From positions 124,001 to 188,000 of the forward strand of contig NZ_BDBH01000007.1 in assembly GCF_001612885.1 (NCBI RefSeq): a stretch of DNA of 64,000 nucleotides. The letters are read 5' to 3'. The notes under the pieces are model-generated. The model was not told the origin of the DNA, did no database searches, and was given only the letters and a program-made list of their open reading frames with translations. Positions within the stretch are counted from its first letter, which is position 1, and each line of letters begins with the position of its first letter. This document shows, piece after piece, positions 26,325 through 37,911 of the stretch. A program made the translations under genes and the position numbers. Source of the DNA: Nocardia harenae NBRC 108248 (GTDB lineage: Bacteria > Actinomycetota > Actinomycetes > Mycobacteriales > Mycobacteriaceae).

Positions 26325-26645
26325 TCAGGGGATGACCGGTCCCGCGGTGCCGGGGCAGGTGAGGTTGCGGTTCATCGCGCTGCCGATGGCGGCGCAGAGC
26401 AGCGGCCCGCCGAAGAGCAGGCGCTCCAGCGCGGTCGCCGAGCCGGTGCCGGACGAGCCGGTGGTGGTGGCGCCCGCCGACGAGCCGGTGTCGAAGGCGG
26501 CGGCGGAGCCGGTGCCCGCGTTCAGCTGCACGGGCTGCACGGCATCGGCGGCGACCGCTTTCGGGGCGGGCGCGGCGGCCGCGGTGGCCGGGACCCCGGC
26601 GAGCAGCGTGGCACCCGCGACGGCGGCGAATACTGCGGAACGCAT
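26325..26645 (-). CDS. Small secreted protein, Gly/Ser/Thr-rich, unknown function
   Basis: Exported protein of about 106 residues. The signal peptide (SAVFAAVAGATLLAGVPATA, cleavage near ATAAAA-P) is followed by a low-complexity segment (TGSSAGATTTGSSGTGSATA) and a C-terminal part with two Cys (LLCAAIGSAMNRNLTCPG), probably disulphide-linked. The start is ATG 26645, directly preceded by a GTG; the ribosome binding site is weak. It shares the signal peptide plus TGS-rich linker plus Cys pair design with the excalibur protein at 20165, but lacks the calcium loop. No family is recognised. Confidence 0.7.
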   Translation of the reverse strand: MRSAVFAAVAGATLLAGVPATAAAAPAPKAVAADAVQPVQLNAGTGSAAAFDTGSSAGATTTGSSGTGSATALERLLFGGPLLCAAIGSAMNRNLTCPGTAGPVIP

Positions 26646-26763
26646 CACAGGCGGATCGTCTTTCTGTCGAACGGAGCGACGCTCCGACGACGCGCTCCGA
26701 TCGGGGAGTCTACGGAGTGAAAAGCGTTTCTGTCACATAGTTGCCGCGCATGGCGGAAAGGGA

Positions 26764-26796
26764 GAGGGCCCGGGAGCTTGCAGCTCCCGGGCCCTC
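26764..26796 (-). terminator. Terminator downstream of tRNA-His
   Basis: A perfect 14-bp stem, GAGGGCCCGGGAGC with its complement, has a 5-base loop. It lies four bases beyond the tRNA 3' end and is followed on the minus strand by a C/T-rich tract. Confidence 0.85.
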
Positions 26797-26800
26797 GAAG

Positions 26801-26874
26801 GGTGAGTGACGGGACTCGAACCCGCGACATCCAGGATCACAACCTGGTGCTCTACCAACTGAACTACACTCACC
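26801..26874 (-). tRNA. tRNA-His (anticodon GTG)
   Basis: The acceptor is GTGAGTG with CACTCAC, plus the His-specific extra 5' G facing discriminator C. The anticodon arm CCAGG-TTGTGAT-CCTGG gives anticodon GTG. The T arm is CGGGTTCGAGTCCCG. CCA is not encoded. Confidence 0.95.
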
Positions 26875-26926
26875 ATCACCGGTACGACCGGCGCGCTCGA
26901 TAGTAGCGTGCCCGGCGCCGGAACCA

Positions 26927-27553
26927 CTAATCGCCCTGGCCGCCGCGGGTTCGCGCGCCGTTCAGCTCGGCGGTCACGGCGGCGATCTCGGCGCTCGACG
27001 GCCCGGGTGGGGCCACGAAGGCGGTGCGCCGGTAGTAGTCCAGCTCCCGGATGGATTCGGTGATGTCGGCGAGTGCGCGGTGCGCGAGCCCCTTCTCCGG
27101 CTGGCCGAAGTAGATGCGCGGGTACCAGCGGCGGCACAGCTCCTTGATCGAGCTGACGTCGATCATCCGGTAGTGCAGGTGCGCGTCGAGTTCGGGCATG
27201 TCCCTGGCCAGGAAGCCGCGGTCGGTGGCGATCGAGTTGCCCGCCAGCGGCACGGTGCGCGGTGCGGGCGCGAACTGCCTGATGTAGGCGAGCACCTGCT
27301 CCTCGGCCTCGGCCACGGTGACGGCCGAGCGGCGCACCTCCTCGGTGAGCCCGGAGCGGGCGTGCATCTCGGTGACCACCGGCGGCATGGCGGCGAGCGC
27401 GGCGTCGTCGGCGTGGATCACGATGTCCACCCCGTCACCGAGGATGTTGAGATCGCTGTCGGTGACGAGCGCGGCCACCTCGATCAGCTTGTCGCTGTCG
27501 AGCCGCAGCCCGGTCATCTCGCAATCCATCCACACCACAAGTTTGTCCGACAT
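26927..27553 (-). CDS. orn: Oligoribonuclease
   Basis: DEDDh 3'-5' exonuclease of 208 residues that finishes RNA decay by cutting two- to five-nucleotide RNAs, and in bacteria also clears pGpG from c-di-GMP turnover. The acidic residues are visible: WMDCEMTGL (Asp10 and Glu12), [11 protein letters not shown], and HRALADI with the catalytic His and last Asp. YPRIYFGQP is typical of Orn. The C-terminal tail after FVAPPGPSS is extended compared with proteobacterial Orn (about 180 residues), as usual in actinobacteria. It diverges from the HerA-like ATPase gene. Confidence 0.96.
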   Translation of the reverse strand: MSDKLVVWMDCEMTGLRLDSDKLIEVAALVTDSDLNILGDGVDIVIHADDAALAAMPPVVTEMHARSGLTEEVRRSAVTVAEAEEQVLAYIRQFAPAPRTVPLAGNSIATDRGFLARDMPELDAHLHYRMIDVSSIKELCRRWYPRIYFGQPEKGLAHRALADITESIRELDYYRRTAFVAPPGPSSAEIAAVTAELNGARTRGGQGD

Positions 27554-27672
27554 CCGAGCACCATAACGCGGGCGCGGCGGGCACCGGCGCCGCCACGGAC
27601 GCCGATCGGCGCGGATACAGTGGTTGCCGGTTCGCCCCGGAGTTGCCACGGCTACGCACAGGAGGAAACGCG

Positions 27673-29385
27673 ATGACGACCCCGCAGGAGAGGGCCGCGG
27701 CGGCGAGGCGGGCCGCCGACGAGGCGGCGCGGGTCGCGGCCGAGGCGGTCGCGGCAGCGGAGGCGGCGGAGCTCGAGGTGGCGCTCGGCCAGCCCGCGGT
27801 GACCAGCGCCTCGGCGGTGGCGGGCGAGGTGGCCGCGGTGGAGGCGGCGAGCGGGGGGTACGCCGTCGCGGGCGAGCCGGGCGCGGCGCGCGAGATCGCG
27901 GCGGGGTACGGGGCCGAGGGCCAGGCGATCACGCTCGGCACGGTGCTCGTGGACGGCGTCGTCGACCCGGAGGCGGTGGTCCGGCTGCCGCTGCGCACCG
28001 TGAACCGGCACGGGCTGGTGGCGGGTGCGACCGGAACGGGCAAGACCAAGACGCTGCAGGGGCTGGCCGAGCAGCTCTCGCGCGCGGGCGTCCCGGTGGT
28101 CATGGCCGATGTGAAGGGCGATCTCTCCGGGCTCGCGGCCAGGGGCGAGCGCACCGACAAGCTCACCGCACGTGCGGCCGAGACCGGCGCGCGGGACTGG
28201 GCGCCGGAGGAGTTCCCGGTCGAGTTCGTCTCGCTCGGCACCGCCGGGATCGGGGTGCCGATCCGGGCCACCATCACCTCGTTCGGCCCGGTGCTGCTGA
28301 GCAAGGTGCTCGGGCTCAACCCGACCCAGGAGTCCACGCTCGGGCTGATCTTCCACTGGGCCGACAGCAATGGCCTCGCGCTGCTGGATCTCAAGGACCT
28401 GCGCGCCGTTATCACTCATCTGACCAGCCCGGACGGCAAGGCCGAGCTGGCGGGCATCGGCGGCGTCTCGGCGGCGACCGCGGGGGTGATCCTGCGCGCC
28501 CTGGTGAACCTGGAGGCGGAGGGTGGCGACACCTTCTTCGGCGAGCCGGAGCTGGATCCGGCCGACCTGGTGCGCCGGGTGGACGGCCGCGGCGTGATCA
28601 CGCTCGTCGAGCTGGGCGAGCAGGCGGCGCGGCCGGTGCTCTTCTCCACCTTCCTCATGTGGGTGCTGGCCGAGCTCTTCCAGACGCTGCCCGAGGTCGG
28701 CGACGTGGAGCGGCCGGAGCTGGTCTTCATCTTCGACGAGGCGCACCTGCTCTTCGCCGACGCCTCCAAGGCGTTCCTGGAGCAGGTGGAGCAGACGGTG
28801 AAGCTCATCCGCTCCAAGGGCGTCGGCGTCTTCTTCTGCACCCAGCTGCCCGCCGACATCCCGAACGCGGTGCTCTCCCAGCTCGGCGCCAGGGTGCAGC
28901 ACGCGCTGCGCGCCTTCACCCCGGACGATCAGAAGGCGCTGGCCAGGACCGTCCGCACCTACCCGAGGACCGAGGTCTACGACCTGGAGTCGGCGCTGAC
29001 CTCGCTCGGCACCGGCGAGGCGATCGTCACCGTGCTCTCCGAGCGCGGCGCGCCCACCCCGGTGGCCTGGACCAGGATCGTGCCGCCGCGCTCGCTCATG
29101 GACACCATCGGCGCCGAGGCGATCCGCTCCCGCGCGCTCTCCTCCGGGCTGCACGGGAAGTACGGGCAGACGGTCGACCGGGGGTCGGCGTACGAGATCA
29201 TGGCGGCGAAACTGGATGCCGCGCAGCCGGAGCCGGTGCCCGGCCGCGCCGAGCCGCGGGCGGAGGAGTCGGCGGCCGAGCGCATCCTGCAGAATCCGGC
29301 GGTGAAGAGCTTCCTGCGCTCGGCGGCGAGTGCGGCCGGGCGGGAGATCAGCCGATCCATTTTCGGGACCCGCAAGCGGCGCTGA
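27673..29385 (+). CDS. HerA/YjgR-like ATPase (DUF853)
   Basis: P-loop ATPase of 570 residues. The ATG at 27673 is seven bases after AGGAGG. The first 80 residues are an Ala/Glu-rich coiled-coil-like helix, followed by the DUF853 core. Walker A is [13 protein letters not shown], preceded by HGLVA; then come [14 protein letters not shown], Walker [13 protein letters not shown] and [19 protein letters not shown]. The family (E. coli YjgR) is related to the HerA/FtsK DNA translocases, but its cellular role is not established. No nuclease partner gene (NurA) or defence gene is adjacent, so a defence role is not indicated here. Confidence 0.93.
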   Translation: MTTPQERAAAARRAADEAARVAAEAVAAAEAAELEVALGQPAVTSASAVAGEVAAVEAASGGYAVAGEPGAAREIAAGYGAEGQAITLGTVLVDGVVDPEAVVRLPLRTVNRHGLVAGATGTGKTKTLQGLAEQLSRAGVPVVMADVKGDLSGLAARGERTDKLTARAAETGARDWAPEEFPVEFVSLGTAGIGVPIRATITSFGPVLLSKVLGLNPTQESTLGLIFHWADSNGLALLDLKDLRAVITHLTSPDGKAELAGIGGVSAATAGVILRALVNLEAEGGDTFFGEPELDPADLVRRVDGRGVITLVELGEQAARPVLFSTFLMWVLAELFQTLPEVGDVERPELVFIFDEAHLLFADASKAFLEQVEQTVKLIRSKGVGVFFCTQLPADIPNAVLSQLGARVQHALRAFTPDDQKALARTVRTYPRTEVYDLESALTSLGTGEAIVTVLSERGAPTPVAWTRIVPPRSLMDTIGAEAIRSRALSSGLHGKYGQTVDRGSAYEIMAAKLDAAQPEPVPGRAEPRAEESAAERILQNPAVKSFLRSAASAAGREISRSIFGTRKRR

Positions 29386-29402
29386 CCTTCCCGGGCGGCG
29401 GG

Positions 29403-30206
29403 TCAGCCCCCGAGCTTGCGGTAGAAGGCGCCCGCCACCGGCGCGGTGACGGCGCGCGGGCCGTACTGCCCGGCGACGCTCATGCCCTTGCTGATCAGCC
29501 CCGGCACCACGCGCATCTTGTTCTTGGCCAGTGCGTCCAGCGAGACCTTCGCCGTGTACTCCGAGGAGACCCACATGAAGTCCGGGACCAGCCGGTCCAC
29601 GATCGAGGCGTCGGCCGGGTCCGGGATCTCGGTGCGCACGGGTCCGGGGGCGAGCAGCGTGACGTGCACGCCGGTGCCCTTGAGCTCGCCGCGCAGCGAC
29701 TCGGAGAAGGTGTTGGCGAAGGCCTTGCTCGCGGCGTAGGTGGTGTTGTTCGGAATCGGCATATTGCCAGCCGCCGAACCGCTGATCAGGATGCCGCCCG
29801 CGCCGGCGGCGAGCATGCCCGGCAGCACCGCGAGGCTCAGGTCGTGCACCGCGACGGCGTTCAGCTCCAGCTGGTCCCGCTCGTAGGCCGGGTCCAGCTC
29901 GGCGACCGCGCCGAAGGTGGCGATGCCCGCGTTGTTGCAGAGCACCGCGATGTCCCGCCCGGCGAGCTCTTCGGCGAGCGGCGCCCGCGCGGCGCGGTCG
30001 GCGAGGTCGACCGCGCGCACCTCGGCGGTGATGCCGTGTTTGGCGGTGAGCTCGTCGGCGAGCGCGGTGAGCAGCTCCTCGCGCCGGGCGACGAGGATCA
30101 GCGAGTAGCCGCGCGCGGCGAGCTCGGCGGCGAGCGCCGTGCCGATGCCGGAGGAGGCGCCGGTGACGACGGCGCGGTTGTCGGTGGTGGGGGAGGGCAG
30201 GCTCAC
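29403..30206 (-). CDS. Short-chain dehydrogenase/reductase
   Basis: Classical SDR oxidoreductase of about 267 residues using NAD(P)H. Cofactor motif TGASSGIG and CNNAGIATFG are present, with catalytic Ser in ISGSAAG and the Tyr-x-x-x-Lys motif as YAASK. The Arg after the second strand (LVARREE) favours NADP(H). I chose the GTG at 30206, giving MSLPSPTTDNRAVVTG; a longer frame upstream is Arg/Pro-rich and unlikely. The start codon sits inside a perfect 20-bp palindrome (30199-30218), so translation or transcription may be controlled there. The substrate is unknown; the C-terminal region (YTAKVSLDALAKNKMRVVPG) is like mycobacterial SDRs acting on lipids. Confidence 0.92.
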   Translation of the reverse strand: MSLPSPTTDNRAVVTGASSGIGTALAAELAARGYSLILVARREELLTALADELTAKHGITAEVRAVDLADRAARAPLAEELAGRDIAVLCNNAGIATFGAVAELDPAYERDQLELNAVAVHDLSLAVLPGMLAAGAGGILISGSAAGNMPIPNNTTYAASKAFANTFSESLRGELKGTGVHVTLLAPGPVRTEIPDPADASIVDRLVPDFMWVSSEYTAKVSLDALAKNKMRVVPGLISKGMSVAGQYGPRAVTAPVAGAFYRKLGG

Positions 30207-30218
30207 CCGGGTGAGCCT
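30199..30218. promoter_or_regulatory. 20-bp perfect palindrome over the SDR start
   Basis: AGGCTCACCC followed by GGGTGAGCCT is a perfect inverted repeat with no spacer that includes the GTG start codon of the SDR gene. It could be an operator for a dimeric repressor or a hairpin blocking initiation. The next 200 bases (30219-30420) contain no gene that I can support. Confidence 0.6.
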
Positions 30219-30420
30219 AGGGGATGGGCGCCGGTGCCCCCGGGCCCGCGGCCGATTAGGCCGGTACGGGGCCGCGCTGCCTGGCCGCCGGTGCTCGGGT
30301 GGCATCGATGACCGCCCGGTTCGCGACCCGCGACTGTCACCCGGCGCACGCGCCTTTTGACTGGTCTGCGCCGCGGTGAGCGTGCCGAGGCGGCTGGTTC
30401 GCGCTGGCTGCGGCCGGGCG

Positions 30421-33024
<2,604 letters not shown>

Positions 33025-33044
33025 CTATGCAATTGGGTGCATAG
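33025..33044. promoter_or_regulatory. Operator candidate, PadR gene / MFS gene
   Basis: CTATGCA-attggg-TGCATAG is a perfect 7-bp inverted repeat with a 6-base spacer. It lies in the 95-base divergent intergenic region. The size and symmetry suit a PadR dimer and the site could overlap both promoters. Confidence 0.75.
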
Positions 33045-33091
33045 GGCGTTTCGCCGCGAGTACCGGGCCGGGGCCGGTTAGGCTGCCCGGT

Positions 33092-34465
33092 ATGGCGGAG
33101 GTGAACGCCCGGGCCACCGTCGGTGGCGCGGCCACGCGCGGACAGGTGGTGGCCTGGGGGCTGTGGGACTGGGGGTCGTCGGCGTTCAACGCCGTCATCC
33201 TCACCTTCGTCTTCTCGGTCTACCTCACCGACACGGTCGGCGACGACCTGCCCGGCGGCACCTCGGCCAGCGCCTGGCTGGCCTGGGCGCTCGCCGCGGG
33301 CGGGCTGGTGGTGGCGCTGACCGCCCCGGTCAGCGGGCAGTACTTCGACGCCGCGGCCGGGCGCAAGCGCGCGCTCGGGGTGCTCACCGGGCTCACCGTC
33401 GCCTGCATGACCGGCATGTTCTTCGTGCACGACGATTACCGCGATCTCTGGCTCGGGCTGGTGCTGCTCGCCTTCGGGTCGGCCTTCTTCGAGCTGGCGA
33501 ACGTGCCGTACAACGCCATGCTGCGCCAGGTCTCCACCCCGCGGACCATCGGCCGGATCTCCGGCTTCGGCTGGGCCATGGGGTACTTCGGCGGCATCTT
33601 CCTGCTGCTCATCTGCTACTTCGGCTTCATCTCGGGGGACGGCGACAGCCGCGGGCTGCTCGGCGTCCCCACCGACGACGGGCTGAATATCCGGCTGGTG
33701 GCGATGCTGGCCGCGGTCTGGTTCGCGGCCTTCGCGCTGCCGGTGCTCTTCGCCGTCCCCGAGCTGCCGCGCACCGACGCCGATCCCGGCGCCGCCGAGG
33801 CCGGATTACGAGGCTCGTACCGGGTGCTCTGGCGCGATCTGCGCGAGCTCTGGCGGGTGGATCGCCGAACGGTGCAGTTCCTGCTGGCCAGCGCGGTCTT
33901 CCGGGACGGGCTGGCGGGGGTGTTCACCTTCGGCGCGGTGCTCGCGGTGCAGGTCTACGGCATCGCCGACGCCGACGTGCTGCTCTTCGGCGTCGCCGCG
34001 AACGTGATCGCCGCGCTCGGCGCCGTGGCCGCCGGCCGCTTCGACGACACCCTCGGGCCCAAGCCGGTGATCGTGGTCTCGCTGGCGGGCATGATCGTCT
34101 GCGGCATCGCGCTGCTGCTGGTGTCGGGGCCGGTGCTGTTCTGGGTGTTCGGGCTCATGCTCACCGCGTTCGTCGGGCCCGCGCAGGCGGCGGCGCGCTC
34201 GTTCCTGGCCCGGCTCGCGCCGCCCGGCCGGGAGGGGCAGCTGTTCGGGCTCTACACCACCACCGGGCGCGCGGTGTCATTCCTGGCGCCGGGGCTCTTC
34301 GGGCTCTTCGTCTGGCTCTTCGACGCCGATCGGGCGGGGATCGTCGGGCTGGTGCTCGTCCTCGGGGCCGGGCTGCTGGTGCTGCTCCCGGTGCGCAGCC
34401 CGGACCGGGTGGAGGCGCCCCGGCCGGGGGGCGCCGAGCGGCCGCCGGGCGACCAGGAGTTCTGA
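33092..34465 (+). CDS. MFS transporter, UMF1 (Atg22-like) family
   Basis: Integral membrane permease of 457 residues with about twelve helices. The opening (QVVAWGLWDWGSSAFNAVIL) and the motif NVPYNAMLRQV are typical of the UMF1/Atg22-like branch of the major facilitator superfamily, whose yeast member exports amino acids from the vacuole. Helix pairs are separated by a central loop at about 220-250. It diverges from the padR-fadH operon across the inverted repeat at 33025, so a shared signal is possible, for example export of a metabolite. The substrate is unknown. Confidence 0.92.
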   Translation: MAEVNARATVGGAATRGQVVAWGLWDWGSSAFNAVILTFVFSVYLTDTVGDDLPGGTSASAWLAWALAAGGLVVALTAPVSGQYFDAAAGRKRALGVLTGLTVACMTGMFFVHDDYRDLWLGLVLLAFGSAFFELANVPYNAMLRQVSTPRTIGRISGFGWAMGYFGGIFLLLICYFGFISGDGDSRGLLGVPTDDGLNIRLVAMLAAVWFAAFALPVLFAVPELPRTDADPGAAEAGLRGSYRVLWRDLRELWRVDRRTVQFLLASAVFRDGLAGVFTFGAVLAVQVYGIADADVLLFGVAANVIAALGAVAAGRFDDTLGPKPVIVVSLAGMIVCGIALLLVSGPVLFWVFGLMLTAFVGPAQAAARSFLARLAPPGREGQLFGLYTTTGRAVSFLAPGLFGLFVWLFDADRAGIVGLVLVLGAGLLVLLPVRSPDRVEAPRPGGAERPPGDQEF

Positions 34466-34469
34466 GCGC

Positions 34470-35087
34470 TCAGTCCCGCGGCGGTTTCCACGCGCCCATC
34501 CCGACGCCGATCAGCGTGACCTTGCGCACAGTCAGCTCCACGATGGCCGCCTCCTCGCGCTCCGGCACCGAGACGAAGGTGGCGATCCCGTCCGAGACCG
34601 TGGCCACCAGCAGCTCCGCCGCGATCTCCAGGTCGTCCGAGCTCCAGGTGTCCAGCGTCGGTACCCGGGACAGGTCGGTGACCAGCTCGCGCACGATCAG
34701 CTGGATCTCCAACGCGATGGCGCCGCGGATCGCCGCGGACCCGCCGTGCCGCTCGCGCGCGAAGAAGCCGAACAGCTCCCGCTTCGCGCGCACCTGATCG
34801 AAGACGAAGCGCACGATCTCCGAGAGCTGCGTGCCGGAATTCCGCCTGACCTCGCGCAACGCCAGCCGCAGCGCCTTCACCCCGTCGTCCACCAGGGTGC
34901 GGCCCAGGTCGTCAAGGGAGGGGAAGTGGCGGTAGAAGGCGGTCGGTACGATTCCCGCCGACCGGGCGATCTCGCGCAGGCTGAGCGCGGCGAAGCCCCG
35001 CTCGGCGGCGAGCGAGAGCGTGCCGTCGAGCAGCGCCTGCCGCGTGCGCTCCTTGCGTTCGCCCCTGGTCACCGCCTGCTCAGTCAT
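34470..35087 (-). CDS. DesT-like TetR regulator of the desaturase operon
   Basis: TetR protein of about 205 residues from ATG 35087; in-frame ATGs at 35099 and 35114 would add four or nine residues and none has a clear ribosome binding site. The helix-turn-helix is ALSLREIARSAGIVPTAFYR, followed by HFPSLDDLGRTLVDDG. This block strongly resembles Pseudomonas DesT, which senses the saturated/unsaturated acyl-CoA ratio and represses an acyl-CoA desaturase and its reductase. Here the gene diverges from exactly such a pair, so acyl-CoA-dependent control of desaturation is a good inference. Its 3' end is five bases from the MFS gene's 3' end on the other strand. Confidence 0.9.
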   Translation of the reverse strand: MTEQAVTRGERKERTRQALLDGTLSLAAERGFAALSLREIARSAGIVPTAFYRHFPSLDDLGRTLVDDGVKALRLALREVRRNSGTQLSEIVRFVFDQVRAKRELFGFFARERHGGSAAIRGAIALEIQLIVRELVTDLSRVPTLDTWSSDDLEIAAELLVATVSDGIATFVSVPEREEAAIVELTVRKVTLIGVGMGAWKPPRD

Positions 35088-35157
35088 CTCGCTGAGCATA
35101 CATGCGTTCACCATGGCTTCCTCGCGTCATTGTTGTCGCCGTCACACGTCTGGCCGG

Positions 35158-35203
35158 TTGACACGTACCTGTACCCGTTTGTCACACTGTATGAGTGTAC
35201 AGG
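35158..35203. promoter_or_regulatory. Divergent promoter/operator region, TetR gene and desaturase operon
   Basis: The 179 bases between the divergent genes hold TTGACA (35158-35163, a plus-strand -35 candidate). Inverted repeats CCTGTAC (35168-35174) with GTACAGG (35197-35203), and ACACT (35184-35188) with AGTGT (35194-35198), follow. Either pair could be the site of the DesT-like repressor. Confidence 0.5.
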
Positions 35204-35266
35204 CGTGCACTGAAATTGAGTGGGTATGCCTGTCGGCGACAGTCCTCGACGGTATGGAGCAGCGAC

Positions 35267-36331
35267 ATGGTGGATCTCGTGAACCTGGTGCAGACCCTCA
35301 CTACCCCGCACCCAGTGGACCGCTACCTGGAGCTGGTGCGCCCGACGCTCACCGTGGGGCGCATGCGTGCCGAGGTGATCCGGGTGAACCGCTCGGCCCC
35401 CGGCTCGGTGACCCTCACCCTGCGGCCCACCCGGCACTGGCGCGGCCACGCCGCCGGGCAGTACGTCACGCTCGGTGTCGTCGTGGACGGAGTCCGGCAC
35501 ACTCGCTGCTACTCGCCGGTGAACGGTGAGCTCGGCCGGGAGCGCAGGCTGGAGATCACCGTCAAGGCGCACTCCGGCGGCATCGTGTCGCAGTACCTGT
35601 ACCAGCACGCCGCGCCGGGCCTCGTGGTCGACCTGGAGCAGGCCGCGGGCACCTTCGCGCTGCCCGAGCCGCGCCCGGAGCGGGTGCTGCTGGTCAGCGG
35701 CGGCAGCGGGATCACCCCGGTGCTCTCCATGCTGCGGACCCTCGCGGACGAGGACTTCCGCGGTGACGTGCTCTTCCTGCACTTCGCCAAGGCCGAGGTG
35801 TTCGTGCCGCACCGGGACGAGCTGGCCCGCATCGCCGCCGAGCACCCGAACGTCCGGGTAGAGTTCCGCTACCCGGACCGCCGAGCCGGCACCGGCTACT
35901 TCGACCGGGCCGAACTGGAGCAGCTCGCGCCCTGGTACCGCAGTGCGGAGACCTTCGTCTGCGGCCCGGCTCGGCTGATGGACGGGGTGCGCGAGGTGTT
36001 CGCGGCCGACGGCCTGGAGAACCGGGTGCACAGCGAGGAGTTCACCGTCGCGCTCGCCCCGGTCTCCGCCGCGGACGTGCACGGCACCACCACCTTCTCC
36101 GCCAGCGACATCCGCTCCGACAACACCGGCGAGAGCCTGCTGGAGCAGGCCGAAGCCGCCGGGCTCACCCCCGAGTTCGGCTGCCGCATGGGGATCTGCT
36201 TCTCCTGCACGGCGGTCAAGCGCACCGGCTGCACCCGCAACCTGCGCACCGGGGAGACCGACAGCGACCCCGACCAGCCCATCCAGCTGTGCATCAGCGC
36301 CGCCGTCGGCGACGTCGACATCGAGATCTGA
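35267..36331 (+). CDS. Ferredoxin reductase-type electron donor for the desaturase
   Basis: Flavoprotein of 354 residues related to M. tuberculosis Rv3230c, which passes electrons from NADPH to the DesA3 desaturase. ATG 35267 has GGAG seven bases upstream. The FAD-binding barrel is at about 25-130 (RCYSPVNGEL holds the RxYS flavin motif). The NAD(P) domain starts VLLVSGGSGITPVLSML near residue 143. A C-terminal plant-type 2Fe-2S domain has Cys306, Cys311, Cys314 and Cys342 (FGCRMGICFSC). The desaturase gene follows after 10 bases, so the two form an operon supplying the complete electron chain. Confidence 0.95.
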   Translation: MVDLVNLVQTLTTPHPVDRYLELVRPTLTVGRMRAEVIRVNRSAPGSVTLTLRPTRHWRGHAAGQYVTLGVVVDGVRHTRCYSPVNGELGRERRLEITVKAHSGGIVSQYLYQHAAPGLVVDLEQAAGTFALPEPRPERVLLVSGGSGITPVLSMLRTLADEDFRGDVLFLHFAKAEVFVPHRDELARIAAEHPNVRVEFRYPDRRAGTGYFDRAELEQLAPWYRSAETFVCGPARLMDGVREVFAADGLENRVHSEEFTVALAPVSAADVHGTTTFSASDIRSDNTGESLLEQAEAAGLTPEFGCRMGICFSCTAVKRTGCTRNLRTGETDSDPDQPIQLCISAAVGDVDIEI

Positions 36332-36341
36332 AGGAGTCACC

Positions 36342-37490
36342 ATGACCATCCTGACCGAGACCAAAGACGGCCCGCTCGTTCTCAGCCCCGAGGACATCGA
36401 GGAGATCGGCCGCGCCCTCGACGAACTGCGTGACCGCGTCGCCGCCGACCTGGGCGAGCGCGACCGCGAGTACCTCTACCGGATCATCAAGGCCCAGCGC
36501 GGCTTCGAGGTGGCCGGCCGCGGGCTGATGTACCTCGGCTTCCTGCCCCCGGTCTGGCTGGCCGCGGTGGCCTCGCTCGCCGTGTCGAAGATCCTCGACA
36601 ACATGGAGATCGGCCACAACGTCATGCACGGCCAGTACGACTGGATGCGCGAGCCCGACATCAACTCCCGCGAGTTCGAGTGGGACAACGTCTGCCCCGC
36701 CGACCAGTGGCGGCACTCGCACAACTACATGCACCACACCTTCACCAATATCCACGGCATGGACCGGGACATCGGCTACGGCGTCCTGCGGATGGACGAG
36801 GGCCAGAAGTGGAACCCGTACTACCTGGGCAACCCGATCTACGCCTTCCTGCTCATGGTCCTGTTCGAGTGGGGCGTCATGCTGCACGACGCCGAGGCGG
36901 AGAACATCGTGCAGGGCAAGCGGAAGTGGGCCGACCTCAAGCCGCTGATCAAGGGGTGGTGGAAGAAGGCGGGGCGGCAGACGCTCAAGGACTACGTGGC
37001 CTTCCCGGCGCTCACCGGCCCGCTGTTCCTCAGCACGCTGGCCGGCAACGCCACCGCGAACCTGATCAGGAACGTGTGGGCCTACTCGATCATCTTCTGC
37101 GGCCACTTCCCCTCCGGCGTACAGACGTTCACACAGGACGAGACGATGGAGGAGACCCGCGGCGAGTGGTACATCCGGCAGATGCTCGGCTCCGCCAACA
37201 TCGAGGGCAACAAGCTCTTCCACATCATGTCCGGCAACCTCTCGCACCAGATCGAGCACCACCTCTTCCCGGACCTGCCCGCCGGCCGGTACCCGGAGAT
37301 GGCGCCCGAGGTGCGGGCGCTCTGCGAGAAGTTCGGGCTGCCCTACAACACCGGGCCGTTCGCCAAGCAGATCGGCTCGGTCTGGGTCAAGATCTTCAAG
37401 CTCGCGCTGCCCGACAGTTTCACCAAGGGCGATCCCACCCCCGGTGTTATCGTCATGCGTAAGCGAGAGGCGACCGAAGCGGGCGTGTAG
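36342..37490 (+). CDS. desA3: Membrane acyl-CoA delta-9 desaturase (DesA3-like)
   Basis: Membrane di-iron oxygenase of 382 residues introducing a cis double bond, probably at C9 of stearoyl-CoA to give oleoyl-CoA. The three His boxes are complete: GHNVMH (His92, His96), HSHNYMHH (His125, 127, 131, 132) and QIEHH (His306, His307). Paired membrane helices flank them (LPPVWLAAVASLAVS; YAFLLMVLFEWGVM). GAAGGAG precedes the ATG. It is encoded in an operon with its reductase (10-base gap) and a small gene that starts directly after its stop, and lies opposite a DesT-like repressor gene. The product is needed for membrane phospholipids; the exact acyl substrate is inferred from the family. Confidence 0.95.
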   Translation: MTILTETKDGPLVLSPEDIEEIGRALDELRDRVAADLGERDREYLYRIIKAQRGFEVAGRGLMYLGFLPPVWLAAVASLAVSKILDNMEIGHNVMHGQYDWMREPDINSREFEWDNVCPADQWRHSHNYMHHTFTNIHGMDRDIGYGVLRMDEGQKWNPYYLGNPIYAFLLMVLFEWGVMLHDAEAENIVQGKRKWADLKPLIKGWWKKAGRQTLKDYVAFPALTGPLFLSTLAGNATANLIRNVWAYSIIFCGHFPSGVQTFTQDETMEETRGEWYIRQMLGSANIEGNKLFHIMSGNLSHQIEHHLFPDLPAGRYPEMAPEVRALCEKFGLPYNTGPFAKQIGSVWVKIFKLALPDSFTKGDPTPGVIVMRKREATEAGV

Positions 37491-37802
37491 ATGATCGGGA
37501 AATTCGAGAGCAACAAGGATCTCATCCAGGAGTTGACCGTGTCCGGCGCGAAGCGGGTCGGCACGATCGCCTCCATCATCACCGACACGGTCGGCGCGGT
37601 CACCCGCGAGATCGGCGAGTGGATGACCGACGCCATCGAGATGCGTGAGGCGGCCGCGGCGGCCAAGCGCGACGCCGCGGCCCAGCGCGCGGAGGACGAG
37701 GATCTCGCCGAGGATCCGCGGCCCTCGCCCCCCGCGGTGAAGCCCGAGGGCGTGATCCTGGATGCCGAAGTGGTCGACCACCCCGGCGACGGGGCGCGCT
37801 GA
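37491..37802 (+). CDS. Small protein co-transcribed with the desaturase, unknown function
   Basis: Protein of 103 residues whose ATG follows the desaturase TAG without a gap, implying translational coupling. The first 50 residues form amphipathic helices (SNKDLIQELTVSGAKRVGTI, REIGEWMTDAIEM). Residues 50-72 are Ala/Arg/Glu-rich, possibly coiled coil. The tail is acidic and Pro-rich and ends ILDAEVVDHPGDGAR. There is no membrane segment or enzymatic motif. Its position suggests an accessory role for the desaturase-reductase complex, such as a scaffold or stability factor; that is inference. A terminator at 37821 ends the operon. Confidence 0.75.
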   Translation: MIGKFESNKDLIQELTVSGAKRVGTIASIITDTVGAVTREIGEWMTDAIEMREAAAAAKRDAAAQRAEDEDLAEDPRPSPPAVKPEGVILDAEVVDHPGDGAR

Positions 37803-37820
37803 CCCGAGTTCGACCCGCAG

Positions 37821-37849
37821 TGCCCCGGCTGTCCCGCAGCCGGGGCACC
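37821..37849 (+). terminator. Terminator of the desaturase operon
   Basis: A perfect 12-bp stem, GTGCCCCGGCTG with its complement, has a 5-base loop, 18 bases after the stop of the last gene. Confidence 0.88.
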
Positions 37850-37911
37850 GCGCTGTCCGGGGCCGATCGCGCCCCCGCCGCTCCGGCGAGCGATCAGCTA
37901 ACCTTCGGAAC

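Noticed and set aside
27673..29385. HerA-type anti-phage defence module
   Set aside because: The gene is a DUF853/YjgR-like ATPase between orn and an SDR; there is no SIR2, NurA or other effector beside it.
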